A DNA stretch of 64,000 nucleotides from Alphaproteobacteria bacterium (GTDB lineage Bacteria; Pseudomonadota; Alphaproteobacteria; UBA8366; GCA-2717185): NCBI GenBank assembly GCA_012103325.1, contig WLWY01000005.1, positions 1 through 64,000 on the forward strand, read 5' to 3'. Positions 50,118 through 58,980 of the stretch are shown here, one piece after another. Both the position numbers and the translations under genes were made by a program. The notes below the pieces were generated by a model. It was not told the origin of the DNA, searched no databases, and was given only the letters and a program-made list of their open reading frames with translations. Position 1 is the first letter of the stretch. Every line of letters begins with the position of its first letter.

Positions 50118-50978
50118 CTATGGCGACTGGGCCTTTATCCAGTTCGAGATATCGCGAATGACCGTCTCTTCGATGCCGTTGAAACCATGGTAATGCGCAG
50201 CGTGGCAGGGATTGCCGCGTGCGATGCCACCACTATACAGAAATGTTTTTACGATACGGGCATTCGACAAACGGGAGACGAGTTCGAGTACTTCGCCGGG
50301 CGGTGTGACGAAGCATTCGTCTTCTTCGTGATGCCCGATGAGCACAGGGACGGTGATATCGCCCAGCGCGTAGTCGAAAAGGTGATCGCCTTTCTTGTTC
50401 CATGCCAGCATGGACGCCGTGAGGACGATGCCGTCGGGGCCGCTCGTCCCGAGCCGCGCTGCCGCACTGCCGGCCGAATTGGTCCCGCGGCTGGTGCCGA
50501 TCAGCCAAACCGGCTTGTTGAAGGCGGCTCGCAGATGTGCAATTGCCGCACCGATATCGGCGGCATGCGCCGCCGAGCCGCGGAACCCTCCTCTGAGGTC
50601 GTAAGGTTTGTCGGTCGGCGCGTCGAAAACGGCCGTCGTGATGCCGTTTTGCAGGAACAGAGTGCGGCCGCGGATCAGAAAATTGCCCTTGCCCCAGCCG
50701 ATATCGCCGGTGGCGGACAGACGCGTCGCGCCCTTGCCGCCGGCGAACAATATCGCGACCGCCGCGGGATTATTTACGGTTTCGATAAGCAGTCGGGTCC
50801 GCTCGCCGCGCGAGCGTACGTCGTGCACTTCGATGGTTCGAACACTGGCTGCGGCAGTTTTCGTGGTGACTGTCGCGCCGCGGGCGACGATGTTGATTGT
50901 GGCCGGTTCCGCCGCCGCAGCGGCGCAGCCAGTGGCAATCAGCGCCGCCGCGATAACCGTCCGCATGTGCTCAGCCAT
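50118..50978 (-). CDS. Exported alpha/beta-hydrolase-like protein, probable lipoprotein
   Basis: A 286-residue precursor with a signal peptide whose end, LIATGCAAAA, resembles a lipobox with cysteine at +1. The mature protein contains GTSRG, a G-x-S-x-G nucleophile elbow (IGTSRGTNSAGSAA), an acidic position in GHHEEDEC, and HGFNG near the C-terminus as candidate histidine. It is a serine-hydrolase-like fold without a clear family. Start ATG 50978 overlaps the deaminase stop as ATGGCTGA, so the two are co-translated. Confidence 0.72.
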   Translation of the reverse strand: MAEHMRTVIAAALIATGCAAAAAEPATINIVARGATVTTKTAAASVRTIEVHDVRSRGERTRLLIETVNNPAAVAILFAGGKGATRLSATGDIGWGKGNFLIRGRTLFLQNGITTAVFDAPTDKPYDLRGGFRGSAAHAADIGAAIAHLRAAFNKPVWLIGTSRGTNSAGSAAARLGTSGPDGIVLTASMLAWNKKGDHLFDYALGDITVPVLIGHHEEDECFVTPPGEVLELVSRLSNARIVKTFLYSGGIARGNPCHAAHYHGFNGIEETVIRDISNWIKAQSP

Positions 50979-51441
50979 CGCCGCCGGCAATCCACTCGAG
51001 GCGAACCGCGTTGCATTCGTCGATCCTGACATCTGTCACGATATCGTACGAACAGCCCGTCAACTCCAACAGCGCTTCGACGCTATAGCCCCCATAGTCG
51101 CGCGCGCTGACACCCCGGAACTCAGCGTGCCGCGACCCCAGCACGACACCGCCGCAACCGGCTGCCTCGATCGCCCAGCAGCACATCGGGCAGGGCTCCA
51201 TGGAGGTGTAGCAGACCGCGCCGGAAAGGTCGGTCGATCCGATATTGCGGCAAGCATCCCGGATCGCGTCGACTTCGGCGTGCGCGGTGGGGTCGGTGTC
51301 CGAGTTCACACGATTGCGCCCGATACCGATAACCTCGCCATCCCGGACGATGACCGAGCCGACGGGCGGGTTTCCTTCGGCGCCGCCTTTGCGGCCTTCC
51401 TCAAGCGCGATGTCCATGAATTTGTCATGATCGACAGGCAT
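50971..51441 (-). CDS. Nucleoside/guanine deaminase family protein
   Basis: A 156-residue zinc-dependent cytidine-deaminase-fold protein. The zinc site is H54-A-E56 (PTAHAEVD) and P-C84-P-M-C87 (EPCPMCC), the tRNA/guanine deaminase arrangement. GGGAGG lies six bases before ATG 51441; the upstream extension of the open frame is not coding. Guanine deaminase, cytosine deaminase or creatinine-type substrates are possible. It overlaps the hydrolase gene by eight bases. Confidence 0.87.
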   Translation of the reverse strand: MPVDHDKFMDIALEEGRKGGAEGNPPVGSVIVRDGEVIGIGRNRVNSDTDPTAHAEVDAIRDACRNIGSTDLSGAVCYTSMEPCPMCCWAIEAAGCGGVVLGSRHAEFRGVSARDYGGYSVEALLELTGCSYDIVTDVRIDECNAVRLEWIAGGDG

Positions 51442-51533
51442 AGCCGCCTCCCTATTCAGTTGGCGTTGTCCTTCGACTTTATCGGCTTGGAGGAGGATTG
51501 TTAACGGAATAACAACTGTCGGTCGGGCACGGG

Positions 51534-52004
51534 CTATAAGTTTGCGGCAAGCGCCAGTGAGGTGTCCATTTCGTAGAAGCCGGCAATGATCATGTCGACA
51601 TCGGTACCGTTCGCCGAGAGCGGCAGGCCCAATCGATAAAAATGCCCGAACCTTCCTGAATGGTGGGGATAGGGTGCATCGATATAGGTCGGCTGCTTGT
51701 TTTCGACGACCTGCATATTTGCCTGAACGGCAAGGTCGACAATATTGGATACGTTCGGTTCGTCGAGATAACAGCCTGTCAGGTCGCGGCCGCGGAGCCC
51801 GGCGATGGCGGTTCCGTATAGCCGGATGCGAAAGCGCAAAGGGTCGCGCTCGACGTCGATTAGGATGAGATTGGGAAGCAGATGCGGAATATCGACCGGA
51901 TCGAAATTGGATCGCGACGGCATATCGCGACCGCCGCATATTTTGTTCCAATAGGCGTAAAGCGCTAAAAGTTTCGCGTGGTGAATTGTGTCCGAGATGT
52001 CCAT
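51534..52004 (-). CDS. PAS-domain protein (PAS_5 type)
   Basis: A 156-residue protein forming one PAS-like domain common in Alphaproteobacteria. DIPHLLPNLILIDVERDPLRFRIRLYGTAI is characteristic (signature given in parts: PHLLPNLILIDVE and FRIRLYGTAI). It has no output domain and no signal peptide, so it probably senses a ligand and binds a partner. The 5' region to 52100 is A+T-rich. Confidence 0.78.
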   Translation of the reverse strand: MDISDTIHHAKLLALYAYWNKICGGRDMPSRSNFDPVDIPHLLPNLILIDVERDPLRFRIRLYGTAIAGLRGRDLTGCYLDEPNVSNIVDLAVQANMQVVENKQPTYIDAPYPHHSGRFGHFYRLGLPLSANGTDVDMIIAGFYEMDTSLALAANL

Positions 52005-52181
52005 CTTTACGGTCCCAATACTCCTGAGACCATCATCGATAATTCACCATTAAAATAACGTGTACTTTTGCGATTAATTTGATAATAATTATCACTTTAA
52101 GTGAGGTTTATTTTGAGCGCGGTACATTTCGTTTGCGGCAGTCTCGGACCCGCGGTAATCAAGGGAAATGGAGGATCTCAG

Positions 52182-52739
52182 TTGAAACTCGAGGCAATCG
52201 AGAACGAAGTGCTGAGCTTTTGGTTCGGGCCGGAACCGATCGAACCGAGGGTTGTTTGGTTCCAAAAAGACCCGAATTTCGACGCGGCCGTCGCGGCGCG
52301 GTTCGGCAGCGTCCACGAAGCCGCAGCCAGTGGCGCCTTGGATGCCATGGCGGTGACGCCGTTCGGGTGTCTTGCCCTGGTAATCCTGCTGGATCAGTTT
52401 CCGCGCAACCTGTTCAGGGACGATCCGTGGGCCTTTGCAACCGACCGGAAAGCTCTGAATCTGACGCGTCTCGCGATAGAAAAGGGGTTCGACCGCGAGA
52501 TGAATGAGCTGCAGCGCCAGTTCCTTTACATGCCCTACCAGCACAGTGAGGATCTGGATGAGCAACGACGCTCGGTAGCGCTGTTTGCGGGACTCGATAA
52601 GCAAACCCACGAATACGCCGTTCGCCACTATGAGATTATCGAGAGGTTCGGGCGGTTCCCGCACCGTAACGACATTCTGGGCCGGGACTCGACAGAAGCC
52701 GAAATGCAATTTCTAACCGAACCGAATTCGTCATTTTAG
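52182..52739 (+). CDS. DUF924 family protein
   Basis: A 185-residue helical protein with the family opening EVLSFWFGPEPIEPRVVWFQ, then RNLFRDDPWAFATDRKAL and LYMPYQHSEDLDEQRRSV. Family length is about 180-190, which fits a TTG start at 52182 with GGAGG 8 bases ahead; a GTG at 52101 would add 27 residues without support. The fold resembles TPR-like repeats; no reaction is known for the family. Confidence 0.82.
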   Translation: MKLEAIENEVLSFWFGPEPIEPRVVWFQKDPNFDAAVAARFGSVHEAAASGALDAMAVTPFGCLALVILLDQFPRNLFRDDPWAFATDRKALNLTRLAIEKGFDREMNELQRQFLYMPYQHSEDLDEQRRSVALFAGLDKQTHEYAVRHYEIIERFGRFPHRNDILGRDSTEAEMQFLTEPNSSF

Positions 52740-52787
52740 GGCATACGGCTGCAGAAGCGTTCGGATATTTCCGGGACGGTGCCTTGG

Positions 52788-53006
52788 CTAGGGCAGCAGC
52801 CCGCGAACCTCTTCATCGGTAGGAAAGCGTCCTGTTGCGTGCTTTGAATAGACGCGGCCGCCGTCAAGGTCGATGTCGAAGACGCCGCCGCCGCCACGTA
52901 CAAGCTCTACCTCTACGGTGCTATCTTGTGCGGTTATGATGTCTCTCGCACGGAGAGCTCGGGGCTCGTAGTTTCAAACTCCGCAATATTCAATTCTGAA
53001 CTTCAT
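52788..53006 (-). CDS. SelW-like selenoprotein (SelT/SelW/SelH, Rdx family) with in-frame UGA
   Basis: The minus strand encodes 72 residues if the TGA at 52974-52976 is read as selenocysteine, residue 11. The start is KFRIEYCGVU and then NYEPRALRAR, giving Cys8-x-x-Sec11, the redox site of SelW-like proteins. The C-terminal half has GGGGVFDIDLDGGRVYSK and TGRFPTDEEV, the Rdx-family hallmark. After the UGA, a CTCTC/GAGAG hairpin with loop CGTGC begins about 22 bases downstream, within the spacing known for bacterial SECIS elements and with a G among the first two loop bases. GGGAG sits upstream of the ATG at 53006. A single stop codon elsewhere is absent. It would need selA, selB and selC elsewhere in the genome. 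Confidence 0.85.
52939..52973 (-). promoter_or_regulatory. Candidate SECIS hairpin
   Basis: Directly 3' of the UGA on the minus strand, CTCTC (stem) pairs with GAGAG around the loop CGTGC. A G is second in the loop. This is the layout that SelB recognises. The stem is short and was not folded computationally. Confidence 0.5.
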
Positions 53007-53116
53007 CAATCGTTCTCCCGGTACGGTGCTGTATCCAAACGGGTAGCATTTTGCGCCTCGCGTTGCGCTATATATAGAGTGTTACGGATCGTTCGCCAGG
53101 AACAGGACCCAAAAAT

Positions 53117-53917
53117 ATGTCAGATCTGAAATTAAACCATATTCGCGCCGGTACCGGCGCGCCGCCGGTCGTTTTTGTTCACGGCTTCCTGTGCCGGCAC
53201 CAGGATTGGCGACATCAGGTTTCGCATTTTTCCGCCCGGCACGCCGTCCTTGCTTGCGACCTGCGGGGGCATGGCGCTACGCCGCAGGGCGAAGCGCCGA
53301 TGACGATCGAGACGGTGGGCGGTGACGTCGCGGCGCTGCTTGAAGAGCAAGGTATTGAAGGGGCGATATTGGTTGGCCACTCGATGGGCTGCCGCGTCGT
53401 CATGGAGGCGCGGCGTCAGGCGCCGGACCGGGTCGCGGGGCTGATTCTCGTTGACGGTAGCCGGGTCGGTGTCGATCGGTTGGTGGGAGAACGAGCGTTC
53501 GATGAAACCATTGCTATGAATGGCTATGGCACCGTCGTGCGCGGTCTGTTCGAAAGCATGTTTTTCGACGATCCGCCGGATTGGAAGGACGAGACACTGA
53601 AAAAGGTGCTGGCGGTCCCGGAAACGACGGGACGTCCTTTGTTTCGGGCCTTGATTGCCTGGGATGCGGAAAAGCTGGAACCGGCAATGGCAGAAATCAA
53701 CGTGCCGGTGCTTGTCGTTCAGAGCACGACGATGGACCTCGATCGCAAGCGGCGGCCTCTGAAAAACGGTGAGTCCGGGCCGTTTCAAGACTTGATTTTG
53801 GCGCATATCGTCGACGCCGAAAGCAAGACCATATCCGGCCCGGGCCATTTCTGTATGACGGAAGCGCCGGCCGCGATAAATGCCGAAATCGAGCGTTTTA
53901 TCGCAGCACGGTTTTAA
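53117..53917 (+). CDS. Alpha/beta hydrolase
   Basis: A 266-residue serine hydrolase. The oxyanion HGFLC is at 22-26, the nucleophile elbow GHSMG has S89, and the catalytic histidine is in SGPGHFCM near the C-terminus. The lid lies between. No signal peptide; likely cytoplasmic. It is close to chloroperoxidase- or meta-cleavage-hydrolase-like enzymes. Substrate unknown. It converges with the luciferase-like gene after a 19-base gap. Confidence 0.9.
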   Translation: MSDLKLNHIRAGTGAPPVVFVHGFLCRHQDWRHQVSHFSARHAVLACDLRGHGATPQGEAPMTIETVGGDVAALLEEQGIEGAILVGHSMGCRVVMEARRQAPDRVAGLILVDGSRVGVDRLVGERAFDETIAMNGYGTVVRGLFESMFFDDPPDWKDETLKKVLAVPETTGRPLFRALIAWDAEKLEPAMAEINVPVLVVQSTTMDLDRKRRPLKNGESGPFQDLILAHIVDAESKTISGPGHFCMTEAPAAINAEIERFIAARF

Positions 53918-53936
53918 AGCAGCGCGTTCGGGCTGC

Positions 53937-54773
53937 TTAGCTTACGAGGGGCGCATATTCGTCAAGAAGCCGCAGAACTGTGTCCCTGTCTGCCGAAGGA
54001 AGCTGCAGCAGGCCTCCTGAAATCCCCGCTTGCGCAAAGGATTCAAGCTTTTGGGCGTCCGGCGGTGCGCGGAAGACCGTAACGGAGAGGTCCGACATAT
54101 CGCGGCCGGCTTCGTCTGCGGCCTCCCGCAGGCGCGCCATGCTTTCGGTCGGGTCGAAATCCGGCGTCACGCGCGGCAGCCAGCCGTCACAGAACTCGAC
54201 CACACGGCGCAACGTGTACTTCGTTTCGCCGCCCAGGATGATCGGAGGATGCGGTTTCTGTAGCGGCTTTGGCCATGACCAGGATTTTTCGAATTTAACC
54301 ATATCGCCGTTGAATTCGGCTTCGTCCTCGGTCCACAGCGCCTTCATCGCGAGGACGTTTTCCCGCATCAGCGCGAACCGTTCCTTATAGGTCGTGCCGT
54401 GGTTTTCCATTTCCTCAACGTTCCAGCCGCCGCCGATACCAAAGATGAAACGGCCGTTTGAGAGCATATCGAGGCTGGCTGCAGCCTTCGCAGTCACGAT
54501 GGGCTCCCGCTGCGGCAGCAAGGCGATGCCGGTGCCCAGCTTCAGTTTGGTGGTCGCCGCCGCGGCGAACGAGAGGGCAACGAAAGGATCGTGCGTATGC
54601 GCGTACTCCTTTGGCAACTCGCCGCCGCCCGGCCATGGCGACTTCCGGCTTACGGGGATGTGCGTGTGTTCCGGCAGAAATAGTGAAGCGTAACCGCGGT
54701 CTTCCAATGCGCGTGCAAGTTCGTCGATTTGGATACTGTAGTCGGTGGCAAATATGAAGACGCCGATATCCAT
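53937..54773 (-). CDS. Luciferase-like monooxygenase, F420/FMN type
   Basis: A 278-residue LLM-class protein. LARALEDRGYASLFLPEHTHIP, KLKLGTGIALLPQREP and ASLDMLSNGRFIFGIGGGW are the family motifs. ATG 54773 is supported by GGGAGGA eight bases upstream; the long frame further upstream is noncoding. It resembles the Rv2161c-type probable F420-dependent group, although F420 genes are not seen here. Confidence 0.87.
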   Translation of the reverse strand: MDIGVFIFATDYSIQIDELARALEDRGYASLFLPEHTHIPVSRKSPWPGGGELPKEYAHTHDPFVALSFAAAATTKLKLGTGIALLPQREPIVTAKAAASLDMLSNGRFIFGIGGGWNVEEMENHGTTYKERFALMRENVLAMKALWTEDEAEFNGDMVKFEKSWSWPKPLQKPHPPIILGGETKYTLRRVVEFCDGWLPRVTPDFDPTESMARLREAADEAGRDMSDLSVTVFRAPPDAQKLESFAQAGISGGLLQLPSADRDTVLRLLDEYAPLVS

Positions 54774-55047
54774 GGCTGTTCCTCCCATTATCTTTGCATG
54801 ATTAGGCGTGAACCGGTGCATACCGATTATTAACGCCGCTAGTGCCAGTATATCGAAGTTCCGCGGAGAAAACGCAAGATGTATGGAAGCATTGGGTTTC
54901 GTGATTTTGCGAATTTTGGCCAATTATCCATAAAATTTTATTTATAATCCATGAGTATTTAAAATACTTAATCGTAAACATTAGAATAATGGCAAATAAT
55001 AAAAACTTTCTTTATTATAATAACAGTGATAATGGTTTTATGAATTC

Positions 55048-55614
55048 ATGGGTGGTCAAATAGAGATGAATACGAATGCACTTCAATACGGCTCTTTGCG
55101 TTGCGTCAGGCGCCTTTTCAGGTCATGCCGCGGCGGTACGCTGGTTGAGTTCGCCTTTGCCGCCCCTTTTGTCATTCTACTCCTGACGGCAACGGTGGAA
55201 GTCGCGGTAACGCTCTTCGTCGAAGCGGCGCTTAGTGGTGCGGCTGAGAGCGCTGCGCGCGATATTCGAACGGGCCGCGTGCAGGAAGACGATGACCCGC
55301 TTACTGCCTTTCGCACAAAGCTCTGCGATTCTCTGTTCGGGGTGGTCAATTGTAACCAGGTCGTCTTCGACGTTCGGGCGTTCGCGGATTTCGGGTCGGT
55401 TGATACATCGCTGCAGCTCGATGAGGATGGCAATGTCGTCGATCCTCAGTTCGCACCAGGCGACAGTGGCGAGATCACGATCGTTCGGGTTACCTATCGC
55501 TGGCAGTTTATTACACCGCTCGTTGGCAATGCACTTTCATCGGACGGTACCGGGAGCGTCTTGTTGCTTTCGACGATGGCCTTTCAGAATGAACCATACG
55601 AGCTCGGCGGATGA
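55048..55614 (+). CDS. TadE-like pilus assembly protein
   Basis: A 188-residue protein with one N-terminal transmembrane helix following a basic stretch (RRLFRSCRGGT, then LVEFAFAAPFVILLLTATVEV), the TadE signature with conserved glutamate. The rest is periplasmic. TadE proteins are pseudopilins of the Flp pilus. Start codons at 55048 and 55066 are both possible; neither has a strong ribosome site. The upstream 274 bases are A+T-rich and hold the promoter. The gene overlaps the next by four bases. Confidence 0.85.
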   Translation: MGGQIEMNTNALQYGSLRCVRRLFRSCRGGTLVEFAFAAPFVILLLTATVEVAVTLFVEAALSGAAESAARDIRTGRVQEDDDPLTAFRTKLCDSLFGVVNCNQVVFDVRAFADFGSVDTSLQLDEDGNVVDPQFAPGDSGEITIVRVTYRWQFITPLVGNALSSDGTGSVLLLSTMAFQNEPYELGG

Positions 55615-56135
55615 TGCAAATTCTGAAAGAATGTATGCGATGCCGGCGCGGCTCGGCACTCACGGAATTTGTGCTCATCGTACCGATGATGACGCTGCTT
55701 TTCGCGGGTGCCGTCGAAGCGACGCGTTTGCTCCGACTCGACCGCAAGCTGCAGAATGCGGCCTATGCCACAGCGGATTTGGTCACGCACAAACCGAGCG
55801 TCAATGACGATCGCATGGCTGATATCCTGGTTGCCGCCGATCTAGTGATGCAGCCTTTTACCGCCAGCGGACTTGCGGTGGGCGTTTCGAGTGTCGTTTT
55901 CGATGAAACCGACGGCGTGCCCTCCGTCGATTGGACGGAAAGCCATCGCGGCGGGGTCGTGCCTGATGCCGTTACCAAGGCCGAAGGTATGGGCCCCCCG
56001 GGTGACAGCGTTGTCATCGTACGGGCGACCTATGACTACGTACCGATTTTTGGCGACTTTGTTTTCGGCTCGTTCGAGCTCGTAGAGATGGCGTTTGCCC
56101 GCCCGCGGCGCAGCGCCATCGTCGAGCGGGAATAA
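55611..56135 (+). CDS. TadE/TadG-like pilus assembly protein
   Basis: A 174-residue protein with RRGSALTEFVLIVPMMTLLFAGAVEATRLL, the TadE helix (quoted pieces: SALTEFVLIVPMMTLL). It overlaps the preceding TadE-like gene by four bases and is a diverged relative. The periplasmic part is about 120 residues. It belongs to the pseudopilin group with the following gene. Confidence 0.85.
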   Translation: MMQILKECMRCRRGSALTEFVLIVPMMTLLFAGAVEATRLLRLDRKLQNAAYATADLVTHKPSVNDDRMADILVAADLVMQPFTASGLAVGVSSVVFDETDGVPSVDWTESHRGGVVPDAVTKAEGMGPPGDSVVIVRATYDYVPIFGDFVFGSFELVEMAFARPRRSAIVERE

Positions 56136-56152
56136 CTCGGGAGACTCTTGAT

Positions 56153-57526
56153 ATGTTCTGGATTGAAAGAGTGCAAAACCGTGTCGGGCGGTTGTTCCGC
56201 GCCGTAGGGCGGTCGCAACGCGGTGGTGTCTTGATCTTATGGGCTCTGGCCGCGATTCCGGTTGTGATTGGCGTTGGCGCCGCGGTTGACGTGTCGCGCG
56301 CCTACATGGCGAAATCCCGGCTTGCCTTTGCGCTGGATGCCGCGGGTCTTGCGGCCGGCGCGGGTGGCGAGACAGAGGCGGAAATGCGGACAATCGCAGA
56401 GCAATATTTCGCTGCCAACTATCGGGAAGAATTGCCCGGCACGCCATCGGTTCCAACGCTGGTCGTGGATGGCGGCGTTATCAAGGTTTCCGGCACCGTG
56501 ACGCTCGAGCCGACACTGCTACGCCTGATTGGGCAAGGGGATTTTACGGTTGCCGCGGCGGCCGAAGTCTTGCGTAAGGGATTGGAAGTCGCATTGGTCC
56601 TCGATAATACGGGTTCGATGAGAAGCAGCGATAAAATCGGCGCATTGCGAACGGCATCGCAAGATCTTGTCGATATCCTTTTCGCAAATCCCGAATTGTC
56701 ATCGAAGCTGACGGTGGGCATCGTTCCGTATGCAGGGACGGTGAATTTAGGCGCTGCCGGGTTGAGCATTATTTCGGGCGTAACGCCGGCAGACTTCAGT
56801 GAGACGGATCAAGAAAAGTGGAAGGGATGCGTTCTGGCCCGGACTTATCCGGATGACGTTCGGGATACGCCCAGCGGTGGCGGCGCAGATTGGTCTCAAT
56901 TCTTTTGGCCATCGGAACCGCCAAGCTCCAACAGCAATACATGGCCTCCAGCCTCTATCGTATTTGTAAATAACGCCAATGATGTGACAGGGCCAAATCG
57001 CGCGTGTCCGACGCCGGTTACACCGTTGACGAATGATAAAGGAATCCTCGACGCAGCGGTTGGCGCGATGAGGGCATGGCGTGGTGGCGGTACGTTCAGC
57101 AATGTGGGTATGGCTTGGGGGTGGCGGGTGCTGTCGCCGGAAGCGCCGTTCACGACTGGGTTGCCATACGAAACGCCCGGCTTTGATAAGGTCGCAATTC
57201 TGATGACCGATGGGCGAAACAACTACGCCGGTAACGACTACGCCGCCTATGAATATCTATCTGAAGGCAATTTAGGGACAACGAGCAGTTCCGCCGCGAG
57301 GACGATTCTGAACAATCGGCTGGCCGAAGTCTGTACGAATATGAAGGCAGCAGGCATCATTATCTATACGATCACATTTTTGCTGACTGACGAGCCCACC
57401 AAGACAATTTACCGGAATTGCGCGAGCGACGACGATAAATACTTCGATTCAGGGAACAACGCAGCTTTGCAGGATACCTTCAATGATATCGCGGAACAGC
57501 TCATCAATCTTCGCGTCACCAAGTAA
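56153..57526 (+). CDS. TadG-like protein with von Willebrand A domain
   Basis: A 457-residue protein. A TadG helix (LILWALAAIPVVIGVGAAVD) anchors it, then a periplasmic von Willebrand factor A domain begins near residue 138 with ALVLDNTGSMRSSDKIG, the metal-binding DxTGSM site. Such proteins take part in Flp pilus and cell-surface assembly. It is the third gene of an E-E-G trio, 17 bases after its neighbour. Secretion ATPase, secretin and prepilin genes are absent here. Confidence 0.88.
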   Translation: MFWIERVQNRVGRLFRAVGRSQRGGVLILWALAAIPVVIGVGAAVDVSRAYMAKSRLAFALDAAGLAAGAGGETEAEMRTIAEQYFAANYREELPGTPSVPTLVVDGGVIKVSGTVTLEPTLLRLIGQGDFTVAAAAEVLRKGLEVALVLDNTGSMRSSDKIGALRTASQDLVDILFANPELSSKLTVGIVPYAGTVNLGAAGLSIISGVTPADFSETDQEKWKGCVLARTYPDDVRDTPSGGGADWSQFFWPSEPPSSNSNTWPPASIVFVNNANDVTGPNRACPTPVTPLTNDKGILDAAVGAMRAWRGGGTFSNVGMAWGWRVLSPEAPFTTGLPYETPGFDKVAILMTDGRNNYAGNDYAAYEYLSEGNLGTTSSSAARTILNNRLAEVCTNMKAAGIIIYTITFLLTDEPTKTIYRNCASDDDKYFDSGNNAALQDTFNDIAEQLINLRVTK

Positions 57527-57574
57527 GGCGAGGGTCGTTGGTGCGTATTCCTGGTAACGATTGATTAAGCATTA

Positions 57575-57593
57575 ACGCCTACCGTGTAGGCGT
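57575..57593. repeat. Short perfect hairpin after tadG
   Basis: ACGCCTAC (57575-57582) and GTAGGCGT (57586-57593) form an 8-bp stem with a three-base loop CGT. No T run follows on the plus strand, so it may not be a terminator. Confidence 0.55.
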
Positions 57594-57634
57594 CGCGGCT
57601 CAGGACACCGTGACGCTAAAGAAGGCGAGCCGTT

Positions 57635-57790
57635 ATGAGCTTGATGGATTATCCCAATGTGACGCCACCGGCGTTCGAAGGACACCGGAACAATCGCGGG
57701 ATCACCTGGCTTCGTGCCGCAGTCGTTATTGCCTGTGGCAGTGTGGCCCTGTGGAGCTTGATCATGTATGCGGTCTGGCAGCTTATCTGA
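57635..57790 (+). CDS. Small single-span membrane protein (51 aa)
   Basis: An ATG-initiated frame of 51 residues preceded by GAAGGCGAG. The N-terminal half is polar (SLMDYPNVTPPAFEGHRNN), the C-terminal half one membrane span (WLRAAVVIACGSVALWSLIM). It falls below common length cut-offs. Location after tadG suggests it may belong to that group, or be an independent stress peptide. Family not recognised. Confidence 0.5.
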   Translation: MSLMDYPNVTPPAFEGHRNNRGITWLRAAVVIACGSVALWSLIMYAVWQLI

Positions 57791-57807
57791 GCGCTGTAAG
57801 GCCGTTT

Positions 57808-58902
57808 TTAAGCGACGCGATAGCGGTCGATAACCGCTTGATCCGGGTCGGCGCCGAGTCCCGGCCCCTCCGGTACGCGGAAACCACCGTTTGTGGGTTC
57901 GATCAAATCGCCGTAAAGCGTCGCTTCCGGCGACAGGTAAAAACGCTCTACCAGCCCTTCGGCCGCTTGCGCCGCCATGAGGTGCAAGGTCGCCACAAAA
58001 CCGGGACCGAAATAGGGTGAGTGCGGCATGACCGTCACCCCGCTTGCTTCGGCTTGTGCCACGACTTTCCGGAATTCTGTCACGCCGCCTACCTTGGTCA
58101 CGCTGGGTTGCGCGTAGTCGACCGCCCCTGCGGCAAACATGGCGCGGAAATCAAAGGCGGTGCAGGCGTTCTCGCCGGCGGCAATGGGCACGCCGCTTTC
58201 CCTTCGAAGTTGGGCGAGCGCCGAATAGTCCTCCGGCGGGAAAATCGGTTCCTCCAACCAATACAGATCGTAGGACTTCAATATGTGCGCGGCTTCGCGG
58301 GCCTGCGCCGGCGTCCACGGGCAGTTGGTGTCCACCATGAGCGGAATGCCGGAGCCGATCGCCTCGCGGGCGGCGCGGACTTCCGGCTCGGCAATTTCAT
58401 GCAGCTTGATCCGCGTGAATCCCTCATCGAGGGCGGCCCGGCATTTCTCCGCGACGATGTCGGCATCGCGGTAGTGGAACAGGCTCGCATAGCCATCGAC
58501 GGAATCTCGCGCCGCACCGCCGAGCAGGCGGTGAAGCGGCAGGCCCGCTGCCTTGCCGGCAATGTCCCACAGGGCGATATCGAGACCGGACAGCGCGAAG
58601 ATCGTCACCCCGTAGCGCCCGAACAAATGCATCGCCTTCTGCAGCGTGTGGCTCAGCCCTGCGATGTCGCCGGCATCGTGTCCGATTGCGACCGGCGCGA
58701 TGATGCGGTCGACCACCGCCTGGACCGCGTGGCGGCAATTGTAGGCGAAGGCATCCCCATACCCGACGATGCCGGCGTCCGTCTCCACCCGGACCAGCAA
58801 TGTCGATAGTATTTTCCACTCCTGTCCGCCCCAGCCATAGGGCGCGCCGCCATGGCTGAACGGAATATCCAGGGCGATTGTTTCGATACCGGTAATTTTC
58901 AT
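57808..58902 (-). CDS. Mandelate racemase/muconate lactonizing (enolase-superfamily) enzyme
   Basis: A 364-residue barrel enzyme. The N-terminal capping domain starts KITGIETIALDIPFS. FTRIKLHE gives the catalytic Lys of a KxK-like motif, VDTNCPWT, YWLEEPI and AAGENACTAF supply the three metal-binding acids, and MPHSPYFGPG the closing histidine region. This arrangement suits acid-sugar dehydratase or racemase activity. ATG at 58902 is preferred to the longer frame. It is divergent from the O-GlcNAc-transferase-like gene. Confidence 0.9.
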   Translation of the reverse strand: MKITGIETIALDIPFSHGGAPYGWGGQEWKILSTLLVRVETDAGIVGYGDAFAYNCRHAVQAVVDRIIAPVAIGHDAGDIAGLSHTLQKAMHLFGRYGVTIFALSGLDIALWDIAGKAAGLPLHRLLGGAARDSVDGYASLFHYRDADIVAEKCRAALDEGFTRIKLHEIAEPEVRAAREAIGSGIPLMVDTNCPWTPAQAREAAHILKSYDLYWLEEPIFPPEDYSALAQLRRESGVPIAAGENACTAFDFRAMFAAGAVDYAQPSVTKVGGVTEFRKVVAQAEASGVTVMPHSPYFGPGFVATLHLMAAQAAEGLVERFYLSPEATLYGDLIEPTNGGFRVPEGPGLGADPDQAVIDRYRVA

Positions 58903-58980
58903 GGTGTGCTCCCGATGGCCGCGCGTTTCTTCCGCGGATGGTATAGGTTGCACGACAAGGGACGCTAGTAGAATGAGCCG

